Shown here one piece after another: positions 1-7,485 of a stretch of DNA of 18,540 bases (position 1 is its first letter; each line of letters starts with the position of its first letter). The translations under genes and the position numbers were made by a program. Below the pieces are notes generated by a model. The model ran no database searches and was not told the origin of the DNA. It saw only the letters and a list, made by a program, of their open reading frames with translations. The DNA is from Sulfuritalea sp. (lineage in GTDB: Bacteria > Pseudomonadota > Gammaproteobacteria > Burkholderiales > Rhodocyclaceae), in contig JADJVS010000017.1 in NCBI GenBank assembly GCA_016710465.1, positions 1 through 18,540 on the forward strand, read 5' to 3'.

Positions 1-785
1 TCGGCGCTGAACTCGAGGTAGGACTTCCAGTCGAGTAGATACCCCTGGTCGGTGATGGTGCTGACACAGGCCCGCGGACTTCTCCGGCCTTAACCCGCAC
101 CACCCGTCGCCTGCACCGGATCCCAGCCGCGCCTCGACCTCCTCGATCCAGCGGCCCTCGGCCAGCAGACGGCTCTTGTCCTTTCAAGGCAGCCGATGCC
201 CAGGTTGCCGTGCTCCACCGCGTTGATCAACAAGCTCCGAATAGCCGACCACGGTGCGCCGAATCCACGCTGGCGTCGGCCAGCAGCAGGGCCAGGTCGC
301 GCCTCGTCCAGGGTGCGATAGGCGAAACTCGGCGCAAGGCGCTGCGGGCCCAGCGTCCCGGCATGGCGCCCAACGGTGCGCAACTCGCGCTTCTGGCGAA
401 AACTCCGCCAGCGTGCTCTTGGTCACCACCTTCAGCACGTCCGCTCGATCGCCTTCGGGCCAGGTAGTAGTGCGCGCCTTCCGCCAGCCCCTGGCTGACT
501 TTATCCTCCGGGCTGGTGCCTTTCGGCGGTGACAGATCACCGCCCGGGGGTCGGCAAAGCGGCCGTCGCCGCGAATCCGGCGCAACAGCGAAATCCGTCC
601 AGACGCGGCATCTGCTTGTCCAGCAGCACCAGGTCGTGGCGCGCGGGACCGGCATCGAGACCCACATCCAGGCCACCTCGCCATCCTCCGCCGTATCGAC
701 CTCGTAGCCACCTGGCCGAGCACCTCCCCGCATCAGCTCCCGAACGAATACATCACCATCGACCACCAGCAAAGCGCGCCGTCAT
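1..785 (-). CDS. Response regulator with C-terminal RsbW-like ATPase domain (partial, frameshifted)
   Basis: The likely start is the ATG at 785-783, which overlaps the stop of the upstream gene as ATGA, so the two are probably translationally coupled. Pieces in all three minus frames make one protein. A receiver start (LLVVDGDVFVREL, GYEVDTAEDGEVAW) is followed by LLRRIRGDGRFADP. Then comes a link with VTKSTLAEFS and an anti-sigma-kinase-type ATPase N-box (LLINAVEHGNLGIG). The last piece, ITDQGYLLDWKSYLEFSA at about 3-60, is typical of HATPase_c_2 and runs off the left edge. Several single-base indels are needed to join these, one of them directly after the start. Unlike its upstream neighbour it has no SpoIIE phosphatase domain. 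It may be a phosphorylation-controlled kinase of the STAS protein, or an independent regulator. Domain calls are firm; exact frame joins are not. Confidence 0.7.
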
Positions 786-2511
786 GCCCCGTCCTCCGCG
801 GCCGCCAAAGTAATCGCGCGGCGTGAACCGGCGCGACCGCCTGGCATCCCTGGCTGTTGCAGGCCAGGTTCGCCGTCACTGCCAAAAACCGTTGCAGGCC
901 GCCGAGCTCGGTCGGTGCAGGTCCGACGCGGTCGCCGGGGTCCAGGCGCGACCAGTCGGCCCAGGCCGCTGTCGGCGACATTCAGGCGCACCCGCTTGCC
1001 TGCGGAAATCCGGCTCGATCCCGACGGTGATGAAGCCTTCCCGCAAGCCATCCAGCCGCCCCTGCCGCGCCGCAAAGAAGGCCCAACAGCTCGTCGTCGC
1101 GCCGCGCCGGGCTCCGCCGGCCGTCCCAGCACGCCATGGTCGAGCGCGTTGCTGAAAAGCTCGTCGATGACGGCGGGCTGGCCGGAGCCGTCGACCAGGC
1201 CATGGCGCCGCCATGTCGAGCACCGAATCGACTGCGTCGCCGCGGCGCAGCGCGTCCGGCCCGAAATTGCAGCGACATCCGCGCGCCGAAAGGAACTCGG
1301 CATCGGCGCGGCCCGGCCGCGACCCTCAACCCAGCCTTTGCGACCAAGCGCTGACCATCACCGACCGACAGTCGCCCGTCTGGCCGCGTCGATCGCGGCG
1401 GATCACGGCCTCCAGGCGCGCCTGGGTGCAGGCGGTGCGGAGTGAGCGACCGAAAGGGGCCGGCCTGGGCCCGGTGCGTGGCCGGAAACGCACGGACCTG
1501 CCTCCCAGATGCCATCGGAACACAGCAGCAGGTGGCCACCAGGATCGCAAGCCACCCGTTGCGTCTCGAACAGCGCCGGATTGTCGTCGTTGAGCCCCAG
1601 CGCCATCTGCATGGAATCGATGCGCCGGCTTACCCGCCCCTCGGCGTCGAGCAGCAGTGCCGGGGATTGCCGCCGTTCAGATTTCGAACACGCCGCTCGC
1701 CGTATCGACGCTCACCAGCGTGGCGGCGACGAAGCGGTCGATCGGCAGCAGGTCGCGCACCCGGCGGTTCAGTTCGCGCGCCACGGTGGCCAGCGTGCAG
1801 CCCTTGCGCGACATGCCGTCGAAGGGAAAGAACAGCGGCAGGATATTGATCGCCGCCGGCAGGCCATGACCGACGGCGTCGGCCAGCAGCAGGTGCAGGC
1901 GTCCGGCCGGCGTGCGTCGCGCCAGAACCATGTCGCCGCTGAACACCGCGGAGGGCACCACGCGGTATTGCAGGTCGCGGCCGTCGGGCAGCTCGGTATG
2001 GGCCAGCACCCGTTCCAGAACGTGGGCGCCGATCTCGCTCTCGCGACGCATGCCTTCGTTGAGCCGCTCGATGCGCTGCCCCTGTTCGCGCAATTGGCGC
2101 TGGCTTTGCACCAGGCGGATGAAGGCGCGCAGCTTGGCGCGCAGGATCGCCAGGTCGATCGGCTTCTGTATGAAATCGTCGCCGAGGTCCAGGCCATCGA
2201 TCATGGTCTGCTGGTCGGTGATCGCCGTCAGGAAGATCAGGGGCGTGCGGAAGTCTCCCGCTTCGGCGCCGATGCGCCGCGCCGCTTCCATGCCGTCCAT
2301 CACCGGCATGTTGATATCCATCAGCACCAGGTCGGGCTGTTCGCGGCGATGGAGTTCGACGGCCTCCGGCGCCGTTGCCGGCGACGAACACGATGTGGCC
2401 TTCCTTGCGCAGGAAGGCTTCGAGTATCAGTTGGTTGACCCGCTGGTCGTCGGCGACCAGGATCCTGATCCCGAAATGGCTGCCCGCCGGCGCCACCGGT
2501 GCTGGTTCCAC
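782..2511 (-). CDS. Receiver-SpoIIE (PP2C) phosphatase-HATPase regulator, HsbR-like (frameshifted)
   Basis: The proposed start is GTG at 2511, 16 bp after the STAS gene. The N-terminal receiver has ILVADDQRVNQL, the phospho-acceptor stretch VLMDINMPVMDG and a Lys in FIQKP. A coiled linker leads to a SpoIIE-type phosphatase with the metal-binding signatures FSGDM, LADAVGHGL, NGGNP and CSDGIWEA. The C-terminus has an RsbW-like ATPase N-box (VIDELFSNALDHGVLG) and LNVADSG, ending at the TGA at 784-782. Clear indels are an extra G near 2368, a lost G near 1677 and an extra C near 1662. From about 1480 to 800 the frame changes repeatedly. The domain order matches Pseudomonas HsbR, which sets the phosphorylation state of the STAS protein HsbA. 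The breaks are probably sequence errors, but real decay cannot be excluded. Confidence 0.75.
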
Positions 2512-2527
2512 GCAAGCGCCCCGTGGC

Positions 2528-2833
2528 TCAGGAAATGACGAACAGCTTCTCGAAATGGGCGATGTCGAGCGCCTGGCGCACCATGCCGCGCGGGTTTGCC
2601 AGCACGAGGCCGAGCTTGGCGCTGTTGGCGCGCTCGCGCAGCATCAGCAGCATGCCCAGCGCCGAGCTGTCGACATAGTCGACATCCATCAGGTCAACCA
2701 CCAGGTCATCAATGCCTTGCTGCGCCAGGACGCGGTCGATCGCCTCGCGAAATTCGCGATGCGCGCTGAACTCGAATCGCCCGCTCAGGCGCAGGACCGC
2801 GCGCTGGCCCTCGGTTCGTGTCGCTATCTGCAT
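2528..2833 (-). CDS. STAS-domain anti-sigma factor antagonist (HsbA/SpoIIAA-like)
   Basis: The frame is intact: 101 residues made of a single STAS domain. The signature VDYVDSSALGMLLML places the expected phosphorylatable serine at Ser56, followed by Ser57. A good ribosome site (AAGGGAG on the minus strand, 2840-2846) lies 6 nt before the ATG, which fixes the start. Proteins of this family bind a partner when unphosphorylated and release it when phosphorylated by an RsbW-type kinase; a SpoIIE phosphatase resets them. The next gene downstream encodes both kinase and phosphatase domains, so this is the likely switch protein of the module. By analogy with HsbA the target could be FlgM or a diguanylate cyclase, but no target is encoded here. 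The gene is divergent from the che operon. Confidence 0.88.
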   Translation of the reverse strand: MQIATRTEGQRAVLRLSGRFEFSAHREFREAIDRVLAQQGIDDLVVDLMDVDYVDSSALGMLLMLRERANSAKLGLVLANPRGMVRQALDIAHFEKLFVIS

Positions 2834-2879
2834 GCCAAGCTCCCTTGCTCGCCTGAAAAATGGCTCCGGCCCTTCCGGT

Positions 2880-2899
2880 CATCATTGGCGGCAATGATG
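2880..2899. repeat. Perfect inverted repeat, 8-bp arms
   Basis: CATCATTG and CAATGATG flank the 4-nt spacer GCGG, 47 to 66 bp upstream of the STAS start codon. There is no T-run, so it does not look like a terminator. It could be an operator dyad or a 5'-leader stem-loop of the STAS transcript. Confidence 0.6.
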
Positions 2900-2919
2900 C
2901 CGCATGAAAACCGCTTTGG

Positions 2920-2952
2920 GCGACGAACTACGTAGATTCCGCAGTTCGTCGC
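2920..2952. repeat. Perfect inverted repeat, 10-bp arms
   Basis: GCGACGAACT (2920-2929) pairs with AGTTCGTCGC (2943-2952) across a 13-nt spacer. The spacer overlaps a second small palindrome, CTACGTAG (2928-2935). The site lies centrally between the divergent genes, as expected for a shared operator, but a hairpin in either leader RNA is also possible. Confidence 0.6.
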
Positions 2953-2959
2953 GTAATTC

Positions 2960-2976
2960 ACGGATAAACAATCCGT
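2960..2976. repeat. Short inverted repeat, 6-bp arms
   Basis: ACGGAT and ATCCGT flank the spacer AAACA. It is short enough to arise by chance, but it sits 7 bp after the larger dyad in the same regulatory region. Confidence 0.35.
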
Positions 2977-3066
2977 TCGCCGTTTGCCACTATTCGCCCC
3001 ATCGGGGACCGCGAATTCTTGGTCCCCTATCCATTCCGGCGGTTAATCCCCGGGCAAGGACGGGCA

Positions 3067-4287
3067 ATGAGCGATTTCAGCAAATATCCCTGGTTGGGCC
3101 TGGCTTGGCTGGTCCTGGTCGGCATCGTCTCCTCGCTGGCCGGGGCCAATGCGTCCGGCATGGCCGTGTGGGGGCCGCTTGTGGCGGCCGGCGCCGGCTG
3201 GTTCGCCCTGGCCTTGCTCGCCGGCCGCGACCAGGCGCGGCAAGCGCAAAAACTCGAAGGCATCAAGAACGACGAACGGCGCTTGCTGGACGAGTTCCAC
3301 GCCCTGCTCGAGGAATGCTCGCGCCAGTTTTCCGGGCAGATGAACATCCTGCGCGGCGAACTTGCGCAAGTGCAGGCGCTGCTCGGCGAGGCCATCGGCA
3401 ATCTCACTGGCAGCTTCACCCACATGCACGAGAACACGCGCCGCCAGCGCGATGTCACGGTGGCGGTGACATCGGGAGTCGATGACGGCCAGAGCCGCCA
3501 GCAGTTCGACGACTTCGTGCAGGACACATCGACCGTCATGCAGCGCGTGGTCGACAGCATCGTGAACAACAGCAAGCTCGGCGTCGAACTGATCGACCTG
3601 ACCGACAACATCGTCGCCCGAACCCGCGACGTGCAATCCATCCTTTCCGAGATCGGGGCCATTGCCAAGCAGACCAACCTGCTGGCGCTGAATGCCGCGA
3701 TCGAGGCGGCGCGGGCCGGCGAGGCCGGGCGCGGCTTTGCCGTGGTGGCCGACGAAGTGCGCGACCTATCCGGCCGCACCCGCGACTTCAGCCAGCAGAT
3801 CAACACGGTGATCCAGAACATGCAGGGCACGGTGCGCCAGACCGAGGAGGCCATACAGCGCATGGCCAGCCACGACCTGAGCTTCGCCTTCGAATCGAAG
3901 AAGAGCGTGGAGCAGATCGTCCGCACCATGGAAAAGCAGAACCAGCAGCGCGGCGCCGCCATCGGGCAGCTTGCCGGAATCGCCGACGAGGTCGAGCAAC
4001 AGGTCGGCCGCGCCGTCACCGCCCTGCAGTTCCAGGACATCGTCTCGCAGTTGATCGGCCATGCCGCGCGACGTGCCGAAGCCATCGACGATGTTTCGCG
4101 GCACCTGGCCTCGCTGGCCCAGACCCTGCAGCGCAACGCCGCGAACCCGAATGCGAAGGGCATCCTGGATTCGCTGCGCGATGAAACACGCCGCGTCGCC
4201 GACCGGCTGCGGGACATGGCCGACGTCACCGCCAGGAACCCGGTTTCCCAGACTGAAATGAACCACGGCGACGTCGAGCTGTTCTGA
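3067..4287 (+). CDS. Membrane-anchored MCP-like signalling protein with CheZ-like DxxxQ motif
   Basis: 406 residues, intact. Two transmembrane helices (about residues 9-28 and 33-52) form a short hairpin with no room for a periplasmic sensor, and no HAMP domain is seen. The cytoplasmic part has a chemoreceptor hairpin tip (KQTNLLALNAAIEAARAG, then GRGFAVVADEVR, about residues 197-235), so it probably interacts with CheA and CheW. On the returning helix is LQFQDIVSQLI, with Asp324 and Gln328 in the same FQD-xxx-Q arrangement as the CheZ active site (FQDLTGQVI in E. coli). The C-terminus is HGDVELF, resembling the acidic-hydrophobic, Phe-terminated CheY-binding tail of CheZ. It is first in the operon, 30 bp before cheY. 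The MCP-like assignment is firm; the phosphatase role is inference. Confidence 0.85.
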   Translation: MSDFSKYPWLGLAWLVLVGIVSSLAGANASGMAVWGPLVAAGAGWFALALLAGRDQARQAQKLEGIKNDERRLLDEFHALLEECSRQFSGQMNILRGELAQVQALLGEAIGNLTGSFTHMHENTRRQRDVTVAVTSGVDDGQSRQQFDDFVQDTSTVMQRVVDSIVNNSKLGVELIDLTDNIVARTRDVQSILSEIGAIAKQTNLLALNAAIEAARAGEAGRGFAVVADEVRDLSGRTRDFSQQINTVIQNMQGTVRQTEEAIQRMASHDLSFAFESKKSVEQIVRTMEKQNQQRGAAIGQLAGIADEVEQQVGRAVTALQFQDIVSQLIGHAARRAEAIDDVSRHLASLAQTLQRNAANPNAKGILDSLRDETRRVADRLRDMADVTARNPVSQTEMNHGDVELF

Positions 4288-4317
4288 CCGCGCCGCCCGC
4301 CCCCAAGGAGCACACCC

Positions 4318-4683
4318 ATGTCCAAAGCCGTACTTGCCATCGACGACTCGCCCTCCATCCGCCAGATGGTCTCCTTCACCCTGAAAAACGCCGGCTATGA
4401 CGTGGTCGAGGCCAGCGACGGCATGGATGGACTGGCCAAGGCCAAGACCCAGGGCTTCAACCTGGTGCTGACCGACCAGAACATGCCGCGCATGGATGGC
4501 CTGACGCTGATCAAGAACCTGCGCGGCCTCCCCCAATACAAGGCGACGCCGATCCTGATGCTGACCACCGAGTCGTCCGACGCGATGAAGGCCCAGGGCA
4601 AGGCGGCCGGGGCCACCGGCTGGCTGGTCAAGCCCTTCGACCCGAACAAGCTGATCGAAGTGGTGAAGAAGGTCATCGGCTGA
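4318..4683 (+). CDS. cheY: Chemotaxis response regulator CheY
   Basis: A single receiver domain of 121 residues, the usual CheY length. Acidic-pocket residues are Asp9 and Asp10, the phospho-acceptor is Asp53 (LTDQNMPRMDG), the switch Thr is Thr83 and the conserved Lys is Lys105 in LVKPFD. The aromatic switch position is Trp102 where E. coli has Tyr106. Phosphorylated by CheA, it would act on the flagellar motor switch. An AAGGAG ribosome site at 4305-4310 lies 7 nt before the ATG. It sits between a putative phosphatase and cheA. Confidence 0.96.
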   Translation: MSKAVLAIDDSPSIRQMVSFTLKNAGYDVVEASDGMDGLAKAKTQGFNLVLTDQNMPRMDGLTLIKNLRGLPQYKATPILMLTTESSDAMKAQGKAAGATGWLVKPFDPNKLIEVVKKVIG

Positions 4684-4714
4684 ACCCAGCCCCACATCCG
4701 CAGCGGACACCGGC

Positions 4715-6940
4715 ATGACCATCGACCTCAGCCAGTTCTACCAGGTCTTCTTCGAGGAATCCCAGGAGCACCTCGACAACATGGAGGCGCTGCTGCTCGA
4801 CCTCGATCTCGACGCCCCGGACGATGAGCAGTTGAACGCGATCTTTCGCGCCGCGCATTCGATCAAGGGCTCGGCCGGCACCTTCGGCTTCACCGATCTC
4901 GCCGAGGTCACCCACGTCCTGGAGAACCTGCTGGACCGCATCCGCAAGGGCGAACTGGCCTTGCGTGCGGACATGATCGATGCCTTCCTCGATGCCGGCG
5001 ACGTGCTCAAGAATCTCCTCGCCGCCCATCGCGGCGGCGATGCCGCCGACCCGGCCCAAGTGCAAGCCACCTGCCGGCGCCTTGCCGCCCTGACCGGCGA
5101 CGCCGCCCATCCGCCGACCACGGCGTCGCCCGCCACCACCACCCCGGCAGGCGACTGCACCGTGGATTTGAGCTTCGTGCTCGACGAGGGCACGACCGAC
5201 GCCGACGCCATCATCGAAAACCTGATCGCCGAAATCGCCCAACGATGGCCGACCCGCCTCGCCTCGCGTGGCGACGGACCCGACGGGCGCTGGTACCTAC
5301 GGGTGGATGCCGCGGCCGACGGCGACGTATTGCGCGGCATGGTCGAGTTCGTCGCCCGCAGCGACAGCATACGGATCGGCGACGACGCGACCGGCGACGA
5401 CAGTTACGGCTTCTTTGATGAAGCCCCTGCCGCCGAACCAAAGAGTGACGATGCCTGGGGCCTCTTCGACGACGCACCCACCGCATCGCCGGCCCCGGTA
5501 CCCGCTGCCGACGCCGCCTGGGGCCTGTTCGAGGACGTGCCCGCCGCGCCCCCCGCCGCGCCGCAACCCACCTTGGCGATGGACGACTCCCACGGCTTTT
5601 TTGTCGACCTTCCGACGCCACCGGCCAACGCCGCCGTGGCGCCAGCGCCGACTCTTGCAACCGACGGCCCGGCCCCCGCCCTCACCGTCGCGCCGCCCGC
5701 CGTCGAACGGCGCGACGGCGAGCGCGGCGACCGCCGCGCCGCGCCGCGCGGCGGCGCCACCGAGTCCTCGATTCGCGTCGACATTCCCAAGGTGGACAAG
5801 CTGATCAACCTGGTCGGCGAGCTGGTGATCACCCAGGCCATGCTGGCGCAGTCCGCCTCGGTGCTCGACCCGGTGGAGTTCGAGCGCCTGCACAACGGGC
5901 TGGCGCAACTCGAACGCAACACCCGCGACATGCAGGAATCGGTGATGTCGATCCGCATGATGCCGATCTCGGTGGTCTTCTCGCGCTTCCCGCGCGTGGT
6001 GCGCGACCTGGCGCAAAAGCTGAACAAGCAGATCGAGCTCAAGACCATCGGCGAGGGCACGGAACTCGACAAGGGCCTGATCGAACGCATCGCCGACCCG
6101 CTGACGCACCTGGTGCGCAACAGCCTCGATCACGGCATCGAAATGCCCGACGAGCGCATTGCCAAGGGCAAATCGCCGGTCGGCAACATCACGCTCAAGG
6201 CCTACCATCAGGGCGGCAACATCGTCATCGAGGTCGCCGACGACGGCGCCGGTCTCGATCGCGATCGCATCCTGGCCAAGGCGCGGGAACGCGGCTTCAA
6301 CGTCAACGAGCAGATGAGCGACGGCGAAGTCTGGCAGTTGATCTTCGAACCCGGCTTCTCCACCGCCGAGCAGGTTACCGAAGTCTCCGGTCGCGGCGTC
6401 GGCATGGACGTGGTCAAGCGCAACATCGGCGCCATGGGCGGCCGTGTCGACATCGAATCCATGCGCGGCATCGGCACGCGCATGACGGTGCGCCTGCCGC
6501 TGACCCTGGCCATCCTCGACGGCATGTCGGTCGCCGCCGGCAAGGAAACCTACATCATCCCGCTGGGCTACGTGGTCGAGTCGCTGCAGGTCGAGCGCAA
6601 CATGGTGCGCGGCATCGCCGGCGTCGAGCGCCTGATCCAGGTGCGCGGCGAATTCCTCCCGGTTGTGGCCTTGCACGAAATCTTCGGCATTCCCGGCGCC
6701 GAGACGCGCCTTGAGCACGGAATCATGGTGGTGGTCGAAGCCGACGGCATCAAGGCCGCACTGTTCATCGACGCCCTGCTCGGGCAGCACCAGGTGGTGA
6801 TCAAGAGCCTGGAAACCAATTACCGCAAGGTGGCCGGCATCTCCGGCGCCACCATCATGGGCGACGGCCACGTCGCCCTGATCCTCGACATCGCGGCGCT
6901 GGCGCAGATGGCCAGGGCCAGCCTGCCGGCCGCGGCCTGA
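4715..6940 (+). CDS. cheA: Chemotaxis histidine kinase CheA
   Basis: 741 residues, intact. The HPt domain (about 1-110) has the phosphorylated His48 in AAHSIKGSAGTFGF. A small alpha/beta region (about 150-225) may be the CheY/CheB-docking P2-like domain. An Ala/Pro/Asp-rich linker (226-345) contains four repeats of an aromatic-Gly-Phe/Leu-Phe-acidic motif. The dimerisation domain starts near 351 (IRVDIPKVDKLINLVGEL). The kinase domain has the N-box HLVRNSLDHGIE (465-476), DDGAG (509-513) and GRGVGMD (559-565). The C-terminal CheW-like domain runs from about 596 to 735. It phosphorylates CheY and CheB under receptor control at the inner membrane. The start has only a weak ribosome site, but no better upstream start is open. 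It lies 31 bp after cheY. Confidence 0.97.
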   Translation: MTIDLSQFYQVFFEESQEHLDNMEALLLDLDLDAPDDEQLNAIFRAAHSIKGSAGTFGFTDLAEVTHVLENLLDRIRKGELALRADMIDAFLDAGDVLKNLLAAHRGGDAADPAQVQATCRRLAALTGDAAHPPTTASPATTTPAGDCTVDLSFVLDEGTTDADAIIENLIAEIAQRWPTRLASRGDGPDGRWYLRVDAAADGDVLRGMVEFVARSDSIRIGDDATGDDSYGFFDEAPAAEPKSDDAWGLFDDAPTASPAPVPAADAAWGLFEDVPAAPPAAPQPTLAMDDSHGFFVDLPTPPANAAVAPAPTLATDGPAPALTVAPPAVERRDGERGDRRAAPRGGATESSIRVDIPKVDKLINLVGELVITQAMLAQSASVLDPVEFERLHNGLAQLERNTRDMQESVMSIRMMPISVVFSRFPRVVRDLAQKLNKQIELKTIGEGTELDKGLIERIADPLTHLVRNSLDHGIEMPDERIAKGKSPVGNITLKAYHQGGNIVIEVADDGAGLDRDRILAKARERGFNVNEQMSDGEVWQLIFEPGFSTAEQVTEVSGRGVGMDVVKRNIGAMGGRVDIESMRGIGTRMTVRLPLTLAILDGMSVAAGKETYIIPLGYVVESLQVERNMVRGIAGVERLIQVRGEFLPVVALHEIFGIPGAETRLEHGIMVVVEADGIKAALFIDALLGQHQVVIKSLETNYRKVAGISGATIMGDGHVALILDIAALAQMARASLPAAA
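5396..5614 (+). repeat. Four degenerate peptide repeats in the CheA linker
   Basis: The encoded repeats are DDSYGFFDEAP (residues 228-238), DDAWGLFDDAP (245-255), DAAWGLFEDVP (266-276) and DDSHGFFVDLP (290-300). Starts are 17, 21 and 24 residues apart, separated by Ala/Pro-rich spacers. The consensus is D-D/A-S/A-aromatic or His-G-F/L-F-acidic or Val-acidic-x-P. This looks like a repeated short linear motif kept under selection in an otherwise low-complexity linker. Confidence 0.75.
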
Positions 6941-6962
6941 GAACGACCCAAGGAATACAAAA

Positions 6963-7472
6963 ATGATGATGGCACAGGAACTGGCAACGACGCGCAAGGA
7001 CATGGCGGGTGAAGGCGGTCACGCCGACGAATACCTGACCTACACCCTCGGCGCCGAGGAATACGCGATCGACATTCTCAAGGTGCAGGAGATCCGCGGC
7101 TACGAGGCGCCGACCACCATCGCCAACGCGCCGCCCTTCCTCAAGGGCGTGATCAACCTGCGCGGCACCATCGTGCCCATCGTCGATCTGCGCATCAAGT
7201 TCGGTGTCGGCAACGCCGACTACACGCCCTTCACCGTGGTCATCATCCTCAACCTGGGCACGCGCGTGGTCGGCATGGTGGTCGACAGCGTCTCCGACGT
7301 CACCATGCTGCGCCAGGACAACATCCGCCCGGCGCCCGAGTTCTCGGCCAGCGTCGACACCCGCTACATCAAGGGCCTGTGCACCCTCGACGAACGCATG
7401 CTGATCGTGGTCGATATCGAACGCCTGATGCTCTCGTCCGAGATGGCGCTGGTCGACGAAACCCTGGCTTGA
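6963..7472 (+). CDS. cheW: Chemotaxis coupling protein CheW
   Basis: 169 residues covering one CheW domain (about 20-160) after a short polar N-terminus. Family signatures visible are YLTYTLGAEEYAIDILKVQEI, where the N-terminal strands begin, then FLKGVINLRGTIVPIVDLR, VVDSVSDV and the closing IVVDIERLM. It bridges chemoreceptor tips and the CheA P5 domain. AAGGA at 6950-6954 lies 8 nt before the ATG at 6963; a second ATG follows directly at 6966 and the true start could be either. It is 22 bp after cheA and 13 bp before the first receptor gene. Confidence 0.96.
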   Translation: MMMAQELATTRKDMAGEGGHADEYLTYTLGAEEYAIDILKVQEIRGYEAPTTIANAPPFLKGVINLRGTIVPIVDLRIKFGVGNADYTPFTVVIILNLGTRVVGMVVDSVSDVTMLRQDNIRPAPEFSASVDTRYIKGLCTLDERMLIVVDIERLMLSSEMALVDETLA

Positions 7473-7485
7473 AGAAAGACAAACC

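Larger units (their letters stand above)
2838..3066. promoter_or_regulatory. Divergent intergenic region with three inverted repeats
   Basis: The stretch between the leftward STAS gene and the rightward che operon must hold both promoters. I found no convincing sigma-70, sigma-28 or sigma-54 promoter by eye. It contains three perfect inverted repeats within about 100 bp, listed separately. A ribosome site AAGGA at 3056-3060 lies 6 nt before the ATG at 3067 and supports that start over an upstream in-frame candidate at 3019. Confidence 0.5.

Noticed and set aside
2961..2990. Possible sigma-28 (FliA) promoter, TAAA followed by GCCGTTTG.
   Set aside because: Spacing is only 10 nt after TAAA instead of about 15, and the -10 element matches poorly.
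5297..7003. Long open frame antisense to cheA (568 codons).
   Set aside because: High-GC coding DNA often leaves the opposite strand open. The translation is His/Asp/Gly-rich with no recognisable domain, and the sense strand is clearly cheA. The same applies to 3027-4379 antisense to the MCP-like gene.
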